Translations under genes and position numbers: made by a program
DNA from: Syntrophaceae bacterium PtaB.Bin038
Lineage (GTDB): Bacteria; Desulfobacterota; Syntrophia; Syntrophales; UBA2192
Reading direction: 5' to 3'
DNA: 21,042 bases
Assembly (NCBI GenBank): GCA_002067855.1
Contig: MVQS01000167.1
Location: forward strand, 1-21,042
Part shown: one piece after another, positions 6,132-14,401 of the stretch
Layout: the number at the start of each line of letters is the position of its first letter
How positions within the stretch are numbered: the first letter of the stretch is position 1
Notes under the pieces: generated by a model
What the model was told of the DNA's origin: nothing
The model's input: the letters and a program-made list of their open reading frames with translations, nothing else
The model's database searches: none

Positions 6132-7835
6132 CTACTCGATGATCAGGAAAGGGTTGTGCTTCATTTCCGTGTCTTCGTGGGGGACGTTCTCGTATTCGGA
6201 TCGGAACTCCTCCCACAGGGCTGCCAGCTCCTCCCGCAGCGCGGCCTGCAGGTCCCCGGTGAGTCCCGCGGTCTGGGCCGTCATGTCCTCGAGGAAAACG
6301 GCCCGGACGCGCTCCATCCGCCAGGGCGGCGCCGTCTCGCCCTCGCGCAGGGCCGCGAAAAGGGATCGCGCCTCGCCGGGCGTGATGGCCGAGAAACCGG
6401 GCCCGAGCCCCAGCCGCTTGCGGGCCCAGAAGGTGAAGAGCAGGTGCCGGCAGGTCAGGCCTTCGCGGGAGGCCGTTTCGCGGTCGAGGGGGAAACATTC
6501 CGTCAGGGCGTTCAGGAATCCGTCCAGGGCGATCAGCCTCATGAGCGACTTGCTCGCGCCCGAAAGGTCTTCGGCTCCGGAAAAATCCCGGTAGAGTTCC
6601 CCGTCCCGGAGCCCCGCATAGAGCCGCGGCCTCTGCAGAAGAAGCCCGGACAGCAGCTCACCGCGCTCCTCGCCCCAGAACGCGTTCTCGAAGCCCGCCT
6701 TGCGGAACCAGGCGATCCGTCGCCAGTTCTCGGCCACCCGCTTGAGCCGAAGGACGAACCCGAAGCCGACGCGAAAAACCGACTCCAGCGGGTTCTGCAC
6801 GAGCAGGGCCGCCGCTGCCTCCCGGTCCCTGCCCGTCAGCTCTTCCAGGGCGATGTTGATGAACCCGGCAGCCTTGCGGGCCATCCCGACGAGCCCCTCG
6901 AGCTCGATCCGGGCGAGCCCCTCCACGACGGCGATCCGGTTTGCCAGCCCCGCGAACTCGAGGCGCAGACGGTCCAGGGCCAGGGGATCCGTCACACGGG
7001 CGATCGCCTCCCGGAGGCACCCCTCCTGCCCGCCCTCGTGGAGCGGCAGGAAGGGGATGAGGGCTGCCGGTTCGTCCCCGGTGGTCACGTCGACGACCGC
7101 CGCTTTCCCCTCGCGGATCAACGCCCCGGGGGAGAGGGGCGAGAAGATGGAGACGGCCTCCTCGAGGGGCAGAAAACCGCTCTCGGCGAGCCTCACGTTG
7201 CGCATCCGGTACATGCCTTCCTCCATCTCCGAGGGGACGGCGCTGGCGAGGCTGGAAATCAGCGTCTGGTAGGCGGGCAGGCTGGCCCCGGCGATGGCCC
7301 CCGTCAGCTCCCGCAGGAACGGCTCGGATTCCGGGTCGAGGGCGTTGAGGTACAGGACCCCGTCGTGGGTGAAGAACCCCTCGGGGATCTCGAATTCCCT
7401 GTCGTCTTCCTCCCGGACCATGACCTCGAGGCTCTTTTGAAGGACGAAGTAGAGCAGGGCGTTCCCCTCGCCCAGCAGCCACCGGAGCGTCCTGGGGCGG
7501 TCCGCTTCGAAGAGGCGCCGGAGCCAGGCCAGGGCCTCCGCGCCATGGATCTCGTCGCGGTTCCAGATCTCCAGGTCCAGCAGGTACTGCCACTGGTCGG
7601 GGCCGGCCAGCTCCAGCAGCGGAAGGCAGTCGTCCGCGCCGATCTTCTTTGCGATCCAGTAGAAGTCCCCGGCGGGCAGCTCCTCGACCAGCTTGCGGGG
7701 GTTTCGGTCCCGAAGGATGCGCTCCAGGATTTCCCTGCCGCCGAGACGGTCGAACTCGCGCAGCACAGCCGGGGGGCCGGAGGCGGGTTCGGCCATGCGG
7801 TTGTCCATCGGGTCGGTATCGGACGGACGCTTCAT
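6132..7835 (-). CDS. DUF6178-like protein
   Basis: A 567-residue, largely helical, acidic protein without signal peptide, membrane segment or recognisable catalytic motif. Its N-terminal part (DFYWIAKKIGADD, LLELAGPDQWQYLLDLEIW, TLRWLLGEGNALLYF) matches my recollection of DUF6178, a family seen mainly in deltaproteobacteria and of unknown function; a profile search would settle this. Repeated Leu-rich helical segments suggest a scaffold or regulatory protein rather than an enzyme (inference). The start at 7835 has only a weak ribosome site; an ATG ten codons in is an alternative. It precedes the diadenylate cyclase gene by 21 bases on the same strand, so a link with c-di-AMP signalling is possible but unproven. 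Confidence 0.6.
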   Translation of the reverse strand: MKRPSDTDPMDNRMAEPASGPPAVLREFDRLGGREILERILRDRNPRKLVEELPAGDFYWIAKKIGADDCLPLLELAGPDQWQYLLDLEIWNRDEIHGAEALAWLRRLFEADRPRTLRWLLGEGNALLYFVLQKSLEVMVREEDDREFEIPEGFFTHDGVLYLNALDPESEPFLRELTGAIAGASLPAYQTLISSLASAVPSEMEEGMYRMRNVRLAESGFLPLEEAVSIFSPLSPGALIREGKAAVVDVTTGDEPAALIPFLPLHEGGQEGCLREAIARVTDPLALDRLRLEFAGLANRIAVVEGLARIELEGLVGMARKAAGFINIALEELTGRDREAAAALLVQNPLESVFRVGFGFVLRLKRVAENWRRIAWFRKAGFENAFWGEERGELLSGLLLQRPRLYAGLRDGELYRDFSGAEDLSGASKSLMRLIALDGFLNALTECFPLDRETASREGLTCRHLLFTFWARKRLGLGPGFSAITPGEARSLFAALREGETAPPWRMERVRAVFLEDMTAQTAGLTGDLQAALREELAALWEEFRSEYENVPHEDTEMKHNPFLIIE

Positions 7836-7942
7836 GATGGGGACCGGACTCTTCTCTTATCGTGAACGCTGCAGGCTCTGCATGTGGACTCAGGCGCCCT
7901 TGGGAACACGTCCTCTGCGGAGCGGCCTCGGGGCGAACTGCC

Positions 7943-7986
7943 TGAGCCCGCAGGGCGAGGGTTGCGTCGGCGGCGCACCGGGCTCA
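7943..7986. other. Long-loop inverted repeat upstream of the DUF6178-like gene
   Basis: TGAGCCCG (7943-7950) and CGGGCTCA (7979-7986) are a perfect 8-bp inverted repeat around 28 bases. It lies in the 276-base gap between groEL and the DUF6178-like gene. No convincing promoter for that gene was found in the gap. Confidence 0.3.
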
Positions 7987-8001
7987 AGCGGTCGAAACGC
8001 G

Positions 8002-8017
8002 TCTTCCCGCGGGAAGA
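8002..8017. other. 16-base perfect palindrome downstream of groEL
   Basis: TCTTCCCGCGGGAAGA is a perfect palindrome, 28 bases beyond the groEL terminator hairpin in the direction of groEL transcription. It could be a protein-binding site for the leftward DUF6178-like/diadenylate cyclase unit, or a back-up 3' structure. Function is unknown. Confidence 0.35.
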
Positions 8018-8044
8018 ACTCGGTTTTTTCGTGATTGGGAAGAA

Positions 8045-8074
8045 CCCCCGGGGAAGAACGGGCCTCCCCGGGGG
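8045..8074 (-). terminator. Terminator hairpin of groEL
   Basis: A 10-bp stem CCCCCGGGGA/TCCCCGGGGG (8045-8054 with 8065-8074) with a 10-base loop lies 37 bases past the groEL stop. On the minus strand it is followed by TTCTTCCC, a weak pyrimidine tract. Confidence 0.6.
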
Positions 8075-8111
8075 ACGGAACGCTGCTGTGGGGGTGGGGC
8101 CGTTGGGCTCT

Positions 8112-9710
8112 CTAGGCCGTAACGCCCTCTTCCCGTTCGGCCTTCTTGCCCACCATGGTGCGGGTCGTGATGAGCAGCGAGGCCACCGAGGCCGCGTTCT
8201 GCAGGGCGAGCCGGACCACCTTGGCCGGGTCGATGATGCCCGCCTTCGTCATGTCCACGTACTCGCCGCTGTCGGCGTCGAAGCCGAAGGCCCCCTTCTT
8301 CTCGCGGACCTTCTCCACGACGACGGATCCCTCGTAGCCGGCGTTCTTCGCGATCATCCTCAAGGGCTCCTCGATGGCCTTGCGGACGATCTCGATGCCG
8401 TAGCGGGCGTCGCCCTCGAGCGTCGCCCTGTCGAGGGCGCCCGAGCAGCGGATCAGAGCCACGCCGCCTCCAGGCACGATGCCTTCCTGGACGGCCGCGC
8501 GCGTCGCGTTCAGGGCGTCGTCGATGCGGGCCTTCTTCTCCTTCATCTCGATTTCCGTGGCGGCGCCCGCCTTGATGATCGCGACCCCGCTGGTGAGCTT
8601 GGCGAGCCGCTCCATGGCCTTCTCGCGGTCGTAGTCCAGCTGGATGATCTCGATCTCCTTTTTGAGCTGCCGGACGCGCTCCTCGATGTCGGCCTTCTTC
8701 CCCGCCCCGTCGATGAAGGTCGTGTTGTCCTTGTCGATGACGATACGGCGCGCCCGCCCGAGGTCCTTCACGGTCGCCGATTCGAGCTTGATGCCCATCT
8801 CCTCGGAGATCACCTTGCCGCCGGTGACGACGGCGATGTCCTGCAGGGCGCCCTTGCGGCGGTCCCCGAAGTAGGGTGCCTTGATGGCGGCGCACTTGAG
8901 AACGCCGCGGACCTTGTTCACGACGAGCGTCGCCAGGGCCTCGCCCTCCACGTCCTCGGCTACGATCATGAGGGGCTTGCCGGTCTTCGCTACCTGCTCG
9001 AGCAGCGGCAGGATCTCCTGCATGTTGCTGATCTTCTTGTCCGTGATCAGGATGAGGGCGTCCTCCAGGACGGCCTCCATCTTCTCGGCGTTGGTGACGA
9101 AGTAGGGCGAGATGAATCCCCGGTCGAACTTCATGCCCTCGACGTAATCGAGCACCGTCTCGAGCGTCTTGTTGTCCTCGACGGTGATGACGCCCTGCTT
9201 GCCGACCTTGTCCATGGCATCGGAGATGATCGTGCCGATCTCGGTGTCGTTGTTGGCCGAGATCGTCCCCACCTGGGTGATCTCCTGCTTGTCCTTGACG
9301 GGCTTGGCGATCTTTTCGAGTTCCTCCACGATCAGCTCGACGCCCCTGTCGATCCCTTTCTTCAGCTCCATGGGGTTGATGCCCGCCGCCACGAGCTTGG
9401 CCCCCTCGCGGAAGATCGCCTGGGCGAGGATGGTCGCCGTCGTCGTGCCGTCGCCGGCCTGGTCCGAGGTCTTGGAGGCGACTTCCTTGACCATCTGGGC
9501 GCCCATGTTCTCGAAGATGTCCTCCATCTCGATCTCCTTGGCCACCGTGACCCCGTCCTTCGTCACCGTGGGGGCCCCCCATTTCTTCTCAAGGACCACA
9601 TTGCGGCCCCGAGGCCCCAGGGTTACCTTGACGGCATCCGCCAAGGTGTTGACTCCCTTGGCGATTTTCTCCCTCGCGGTTGCGTCGTACAGGATTTCCT
9701 TCGCTGGCAT
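8112..9710 (-). CDS. groEL: Chaperonin GroEL (Hsp60), stand-alone copy
   Basis: A 532-residue type I chaperonin subunit; fourteen copies form the double-ring cage that folds proteins with ATP. Nucleotide-site residues are intact: GPRGRN (32-37), D52 in VTKDGVTVAKE, and GDGTTT (86-91, with D87). The aspartate equivalent to E. coli D398 lies in ARIDDALNATRA, followed by GIVPGGG. The C-terminus ends in KKAEREEGVTA with no Gly-Gly-Met tail. GGAGGAGG lies 8 bases before the ATG. No groES is adjacent: upstream is a response-regulator gene and downstream a terminator. Absence of groES and of the GGM tail suggests a secondary paralogue, or a genome with split groES and groEL; it would need a GroES from elsewhere. 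Confidence 0.97.
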   Translation of the reverse strand: MPAKEILYDATAREKIAKGVNTLADAVKVTLGPRGRNVVLEKKWGAPTVTKDGVTVAKEIEMEDIFENMGAQMVKEVASKTSDQAGDGTTTATILAQAIFREGAKLVAAGINPMELKKGIDRGVELIVEELEKIAKPVKDKQEITQVGTISANNDTEIGTIISDAMDKVGKQGVITVEDNKTLETVLDYVEGMKFDRGFISPYFVTNAEKMEAVLEDALILITDKKISNMQEILPLLEQVAKTGKPLMIVAEDVEGEALATLVVNKVRGVLKCAAIKAPYFGDRRKGALQDIAVVTGGKVISEEMGIKLESATVKDLGRARRIVIDKDNTTFIDGAGKKADIEERVRQLKKEIEIIQLDYDREKAMERLAKLTSGVAIIKAGAATEIEMKEKKARIDDALNATRAAVQEGIVPGGGVALIRCSGALDRATLEGDARYGIEIVRKAIEEPLRMIAKNAGYEGSVVVEKVREKKGAFGFDADSGEYVDMTKAGIIDPAKVVRLALQNAASVASLLITTRTMVGKKAEREEGVTA

Positions 9711-9781
9711 GATCGAGTCCTCCTCCGGTTGCTTCTATGCATGATGATGTGAAAAGACAGGTGCGAATGAACCGAGCCGCG

Positions 9782-9813
9782 CTAAAATTAATGCCGCCTT
9801 TCCGATTGTCAAG
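9782..9813 (-). promoter_or_regulatory. groEL promoter
   Basis: On the minus strand CTTGACA (9813-9807), 14 bases, then ATTAATTTTAG (9792-9782), the same layout as the hsp20 promoter. It lies in the gap between the response-regulator gene and groEL, so groEL can be transcribed alone. No CIRCE element is found between it and the start codon. Confidence 0.65.
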
Positions 9814-9832
9814 GGCGAGCCGGCCGGGAGTC

Positions 9833-10216
9833 CTATCTTTTTCTCCACCGCTCGACCCGTTCGAAGGCGTCTTCGACGGCTTTCTGGAGCATGTCGAATT
9901 CGACGGGCTTGATGAAAAAGTCGTCGAAGCCCGCCTCCCGGCACTCCTCGACCTCGAAGAGGCCGGCCCACCCCGTGATGGCAAAGAGGATGGCCAGCGG
10001 CTTTTCCTTGCGGATCCGGCGGCCCAGTTCGAGCCCGTTGGTTCCGAAGAGCCGCAGATCCAGGAAGATCACGTCGACTTCCCGATCGTTGAGGATCTCG
10101 ATGGCGTTGTCGGCGCCCTCCGCCGTCAGGACCCGGTAGCCGGAGGCCCCGAAGAAATCCTTGAAGATCTCCCGGACGGTCACCTCGTCGTCCACGATCA
10201 GCATCGTCTTTTCCAC
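9833..10216 (-). CDS. Single-domain response regulator (CheY-like receiver)
   Basis: A 127-residue stand-alone receiver domain. The acidic pocket is D9/D10, the phospho-accepting aspartate is D53 (VIFLDLRLFGTNG), the switch threonine is T81 (FAITGW) and the conserved lysine is K103 (FIKP). There is no output domain, so it probably acts by protein contact or as a phosphorelay intermediate; no histidine kinase is in the window. The start is a GTG, with AAGGATGG about 7 bases before it. It lies between hrpA (101 bases upstream) and groEL (122 bases downstream), all on the minus strand. I found no clear promoter of its own, so read-through from hrpA is possible. Confidence 0.9.
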   Translation of the reverse strand: MEKTMLIVDDEVTVREIFKDFFGASGYRVLTAEGADNAIEILNDREVDVIFLDLRLFGTNGLELGRRIRKEKPLAILFAITGWAGLFEVEECREAGFDDFFIKPVEFDMLQKAVEDAFERVERWRKR

Positions 10217-10317
10217 GGACGGCCATCCTTGTCGGTGCCGGGGGAAGCTTGCCGACCCCCCGCTGCTTTCAAAACGCCACTTTTTATTACATCTGCCCGC
10301 GAAATCCCAGCGAAATT

Positions 10318-13300
10318 TTATCCGAGGGCCTCGATTTCTTCTATCTTGCCCTGCAGGCGCTTCGGCGATACGGGATAGGGGGTCTTGATTCCTTGGGCGA
10401 AGAGAGACACCCGGTACTCCTCCACCATCCAGCGGAACTCATCTACGGCCCTGGCCTTCTCGGGCGAAGCCCCGGGGGCGAGAGCCTTCAGGAATTCGTC
10501 GAGCCTCTCCTCGAAGGGACGGATTTCGGCGGCACGCGCCCGGTCCCTGTCGAGGTGCACGGCCCCCCGTTCGGCTCGCACCTGCAGGGCCTTGAGATAG
10601 CGGGCAAGCTGAGGAAGGCGCTCCCGGTCGTAGTGCTCCAGGAACGAGGCGGGCAGCAGCCGTTCGAGTTCGCCCCGCATCCGCCCGAGGAAGCCGAGCA
10701 CCGTCCGGTTCGTGAGGTTGGCCGCCTCGAGGCCGGCGAGGGCACGGCGCGCCTCGTGATAGGCGCGCAGGACCGGCTCCACCTCGTCGAGCAGTTCCCG
10801 GGGCGCCTTCAGCAGCTCCCGCCCGAGGGTCCGGGCATAATCCTCGAAGGCCTTGCGCGTGCGGAAGCCCTTCTCCAGGAGCCGGCGCGTCAGCCCCCGG
10901 CAAAGACTGTCCTCCAGCGCACCGGGCCCCCCGAAATAGGCGGACCAGACCCTCATTTCCCCTCGCAGGGTAAGGTAGCGTCGCATCGTTTCCAGGTCCT
11001 TTTTGAAACGCAGGGTCAACAGGGCCCGGATACCGGCCCGGTGAGCCGACTCGGCTTCCTGGCGGTTTCTCAGCAATCTCAGGTCGACGGCATCGCCCGA
11101 TGCAACGAGGGCCGGGTAGGCAACCCCCTCGAGCGCGTTTTGCGGATCCAGAGGGATTTCCTCGGGGATTTCCTCGGGCAGCCCCGGCGCCTCCCAGTTC
11201 CTGATTCCCGTGCGCTCCCAGGCGGCCCTGGCTCGGTTGATGGCCCGGGACTCCTCCTCTGCCAGCCGGTCTTTTCTGAGGGATTCGAGATCCCGCGTCG
11301 AGCGGAGCTCCTTTCCCTTTGCGTCCACGACGGCATAACGAAGCTTCAGGTGATCGGGGAGCCCCTCCAGGTCCCATGCCGGGGGGGGCACGGCGAGCCC
11401 GAAGCGGCGCTTCAGGCTCGCCGAGAGGGCCGCCGGGAGCGATCCCTTGCCCTCCTCGATGTCCCGCAGGATGAGTTCCACCGATTGCGCCAACGGGACG
11501 AGACGCCTGCGAACCTCCCGGGGGAGGGCCTTGACGAGGGCCGCCACCCTCTCGCGAAGAAGCCCCGGCACGGCCCGCTCGAGGGCCTCGGGATCGAGGC
11601 CGGACAGCGCACTGGCCGGCAGCTTCACCGTCACCCCGTCGGCGGCATCGCCCGGGCTGAACCGGTAGCTCAGGGGAAGCGAGAGCCTCCCCGCGGGCAG
11701 GGCATCGGGGAAGAGGGCAAGCTCCCCGGGGTCGGGGGCCTGACGGAGCACGTCTTCCTCGGCCATGCGGAGAAACGAGTCGCCCCCCCGCTCGCGGATC
11801 AGTTTCTGCAGGGTCCGCACGTCGAAGACATCCCGGAGCCTCTCCTCGTAAAAGGCGGCCAGGACGTCGTCCGTGGCGAGCAGGGTGCGCCTGCGGAGCC
11901 GGTTCTCCATGTCCCGCACCCGCTCGATGAGATCGCGGTTGTGGGCGAGGAAGGCGGGGGGCCTTTCGATCTCCCCGGGCACGAGCGCCTCTCGAATGAA
12001 CACCTGCGCTGCCTCGGCGGGGTCGATGCGGCCGTAGGAGACGCGGCGCCCCTCGACGATGACGAGGCCGTAGAGGCTCACGCGCTCGGTGGCCGTCACC
12101 TCGCCGCGCCTGCGGTCCCAGCGCGGGTTCAGGTAGGTCGAGCGGCAGAGGCTCCCGCCCAGGGCCTCGAGCCAGTCCCGGTCGATGTTGGCGGCCGTGC
12201 GCGCAAAGAGCTGTGTCGTCTCCACGAGCTCCGCCGCCACGATCCAGTCTCCGCCGCGATTGTAGAGACCCGATCCGGGGAAGATCACGACCTGCCGGCC
12301 GCCCGTTGCGCTGTAGGTGTTTTTTTCCTTCTTCACCGCGATGTTCGAGAGGTAGCCGCTCAACACCGCGCGGTGAATCCGGCCGTACCGGGCCTGGGGG
12401 TCGCCTCCGGGGAGCGGGGCCCGGGGGGGGCCCCCGCGCACGGCGCCTTCCTCCTCGACGATCTCCCTGAGCTGCCCGTGCACGTCGCGCCACTCCTTCA
12501 TCCGGCGGAAGGAGAGGAAGTGGTCCCGGCAGAACCGCCTCAGGCGGCCCGCGGCCTTCATGCCCGGCGCGTTTTCGTGGTAGCGCTCCCACAGGGTGAG
12601 CAGGGTGAGGAAGTCCGATGCGGGGTTCACGAACGGGGCCTGGGCGGCGTCGGCCTCCCTCTCCTTTCCGGACGGACGCTCCCGCGGGTCCTGGGTGCTG
12701 AGCGCCGCCGCGATGACGAGGATCTCGGGAAGGCAGCCCTCCTTCTCGGCCTCGAGGATCATCCGGGAGATCCGGGGGTCCAGCGGAAGGCGCGCCATCC
12801 GTCGTCCCCGCTCGGTGAGGCGCCAGCGTGGCTCGCCGTCCCCTCTTTCCTCGCGCTCGATGGCGCCGAGCTCTTCGAGGATGTCGTAACCGCCGCGGAT
12901 GCTTCTCGGAGCGGGGGGGTCCACGAAGGGGAAGGCGGCGGGGTCATCGATCCGCAGGGCGAGCATCCTGAGGATGACCTCGGCCAGGTTGGAGCGCAGG
13001 ATCTCGGGAGGCGTGTAGAGAGTCCGGCTCTCGTAGTCCTCCCGGGCGTAGAGTCGGATGCACACGCCGTTCTCCACGCGGCCGCAGCGGCCGGCCCGCT
13101 GGTCGGCGCTGCTGCGGGAGATGGGCCGGACGGGAAGCCCCGAGGTCCTCGTCCGGGGGTTGTAGCAGGCGATGCGGGCCAGACCCGTGTCGACGACGAA
13201 ACGGATGCCGGGGATCGTGATGGACGTCTCGGCGACGTTGGTGGCCACGACGACCTTGCGTTCCCGGATGGGGACAAAGACCCGGCGCTGCTCCTGCGAG

Positions 13301-14277
13301 GGAAGTCTCGCGTACATGGGCAGGATCCTGACATCCCGGCGGCCGAGCCCCTCGAGCAGGTCGCAGGTTTCTCGAATGTCCTGCTCCGTGGGCATGAAGA
13401 CCAGGATGTCGCCTCGTTCGCCTTCGTCGAGAATCCCGTCGACCGCCCTCACGGCGGCCTCGACGTGGGTGATCTCCTCGGGGTCCTCCTCGGGGGGCTC
13501 GTAGCGGATCTCCACGGGGTACAGGCGCCCCGAGACCTCGATGATGGGGGCCCTCCCGAAGGCGGCGGAGAACTTCTCCGTGTCGATCGTGGCGGAGGTG
13601 ATGACGACCTTGAGATCCTTCCGCCTGCGGAGGAGGTTTTTCAGGATGCCCAGCACGAAGTCGATGTTGAGGCTTCGCTCGTGGGCCTCGTCGACGAGGA
13701 TCGTGTCGTACTCGTTGAGAAAGGGGTCGGCCTGGGCCTCCATGAGGAGGATGCCGTCGGTCATGATTTTGATGAAGCCCTCGGGGGACGTCCGGTCCTC
13801 GAAGCGGATCTTGTAGCCCACCGTGCGGCCGAGATCCTCCCCCATCTCCTCGGCGATGCGCTGGCTCACCGTGACGGCGGCCACCCTTCGCGGCTGGGTG
13901 CAGCCGATCCGCCCGTCGAGTCCCCGGCCCGCCTCGATGCACATCTTGGGGATCTGCGTCGTCTTGCCCGACCCGGTCTCCCCGGTGACGATGACGACGG
14001 GGTTTTCGCGGATGGCCCTGACGATGTCGGCCCGCCTTGCGGCGATGGGAAGGGCCCCGGGGTAGCTCACGCGGGGAAGATTCGCCCGGCGCCTTTCCTT
14101 CCTGGCACAGGCAAGGTCCAGCCGCCTCTCCAGCCGGGACACGGCCTGTTCGAGATCCCCGGGTTTCTTCAGGGATTGCAGCTTTCCCAGGTCCCGGAGC
14201 AGGGCGACACGGTCTGCCCGCATGGCGGTGTGCAGTTTTGCCCGGAGGCGCTTCAGTCTGTCCGACGGGGAAGGCAC
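10318..14277 (-). CDS. hrpA: ATP-dependent RNA helicase HrpA (DEAH box)
   Basis: A very long DEAH-box helicase of about 1319 residues, close to the roughly 1300 of E. coli HrpA, which helps rescue stalled ribosomes and acts on mRNA. Numbered from an upstream ATG at 14310, motif I is GETGSGKT (110-117), motif Ia is TQPRRVAA, motif II is DEAH (207-210), motif III is SAT in VVITSATID, and motif VI is QRAGRCGR. The helicase-associated and long HrpA-type C-terminal domains follow, ending with the typical MVEEYRVSLFAQ segment. I prefer the GTG at 14277 as start: AAAGGGG precedes it, whereas the ATG at 14310 has no ribosome site and falls inside the probable -10 box. Confidence 0.95.
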   Translation of the reverse strand: MPSPSDRLKRLRAKLHTAMRADRVALLRDLGKLQSLKKPGDLEQAVSRLERRLDLACARKERRRANLPRVSYPGALPIAARRADIVRAIRENPVVIVTGETGSGKTTQIPKMCIEAGRGLDGRIGCTQPRRVAAVTVSQRIAEEMGEDLGRTVGYKIRFEDRTSPEGFIKIMTDGILLMEAQADPFLNEYDTILVDEAHERSLNIDFVLGILKNLLRRRKDLKVVITSATIDTEKFSAAFGRAPIIEVSGRLYPVEIRYEPPEEDPEEITHVEAAVRAVDGILDEGERGDILVFMPTEQDIRETCDLLEGLGRRDVRILPMYARLPSQEQRRVFVPIRERKVVVATNVAETSITIPGIRFVVDTGLARIACYNPRTRTSGLPVRPISRSSADQRAGRCGRVENGVCIRLYAREDYESRTLYTPPEILRSNLAEVILRMLALRIDDPAAFPFVDPPAPRSIRGGYDILEELGAIEREERGDGEPRWRLTERGRRMARLPLDPRISRMILEAEKEGCLPEILVIAAALSTQDPRERPSGKEREADAAQAPFVNPASDFLTLLTLWERYHENAPGMKAAGRLRRFCRDHFLSFRRMKEWRDVHGQLREIVEEEGAVRGGPPRAPLPGGDPQARYGRIHRAVLSGYLSNIAVKKEKNTYSATGGRQVVIFPGSGLYNRGGDWIVAAELVETTQLFARTAANIDRDWLEALGGSLCRSTYLNPRWDRRRGEVTATERVSLYGLVIVEGRRVSYGRIDPAEAAQVFIREALVPGEIERPPAFLAHNRDLIERVRDMENRLRRRTLLATDDVLAAFYEERLRDVFDVRTLQKLIRERGGDSFLRMAEEDVLRQAPDPGELALFPDALPAGRLSLPLSYRFSPGDAADGVTVKLPASALSGLDPEALERAVPGLLRERVAALVKALPREVRRRLVPLAQSVELILRDIEEGKGSLPAALSASLKRRFGLAVPPPAWDLEGLPDHLKLRYAVVDAKGKELRSTRDLESLRKDRLAEEESRAINRARAAWERTGIRNWEAPGLPEEIPEEIPLDPQNALEGVAYPALVASGDAVDLRLLRNRQEAESAHRAGIRALLTLRFKKDLETMRRYLTLRGEMRVWSAYFGGPGALEDSLCRGLTRRLLEKGFRTRKAFEDYARTLGRELLKAPRELLDEVEPVLRAYHEARRALAGLEAANLTNRTVLGFLGRMRGELERLLPASFLEHYDRERLPQLARYLKALQVRAERGAVHLDRDRARAAEIRPFEERLDEFLKALAPGASPEKARAVDEFRWMVEEYRVSLFAQGIKTPYPVSPKRLQGKIEEIEALG

Positions 14278-14307
14278 TGTTCTGAACCCCTTTCTTGCTG
14301 AGGTCCA

Positions 14308-14335
14308 CATATCGGGAAAGAGGGGGGTCTGTCAA
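14308..14335 (-). promoter_or_regulatory. Probable hrpA promoter
   Basis: On the minus strand TTGACA (14335-14330), 16 bases, then GATATG (14313-14308). The -35 is perfect and the -10 weak. It overlaps an upstream in-frame ATG, supporting the GTG start at 14277. Confidence 0.45.
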
Positions 14336-14401
14336 CGGGTGTCGCCATGCACCGCACTCTTCAATATGGATTGCCGGTCGGCCTGCAAAGCAGAGGGTGG
14401 G

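Noticed and set aside
5841..7865. Plus-strand open frame of 674 codons opposite the DUF6178-like gene
   Set aside because: The minus-strand frame has well-structured protein composition and an operon partner. The plus-strand frame is Pro/Gln/Arg/Gly-rich antisense sequence with no ribosome site.
7884..9752. Long plus-strand open frame of about 620 codons opposite groEL
   Set aside because: It is antisense to an unambiguous groEL, is rich in His/Asp/Leu as expected of reversed GC-rich codons, and resembles no protein family.
9711..9781. CIRCE element in the groEL leader
   Set aside because: I looked for TTAGCACTC-N9-GAGTGCTAA; only a partial TTAGC without a matching inverted arm is present.
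10217..10317. Promoter or terminator in the gap between hrpA and the response regulator
   Set aside because: Only weak GC stems and AT-rich stretches without a matching -35/-10 pair or T-tract were found.
10249..14301. Plus-strand open frame of 1350 codons opposite hrpA
   Set aside because: hrpA on the minus strand has all DEAH helicase motifs. The antisense frame is low-complexity, with a composition produced by GC-rich third positions.
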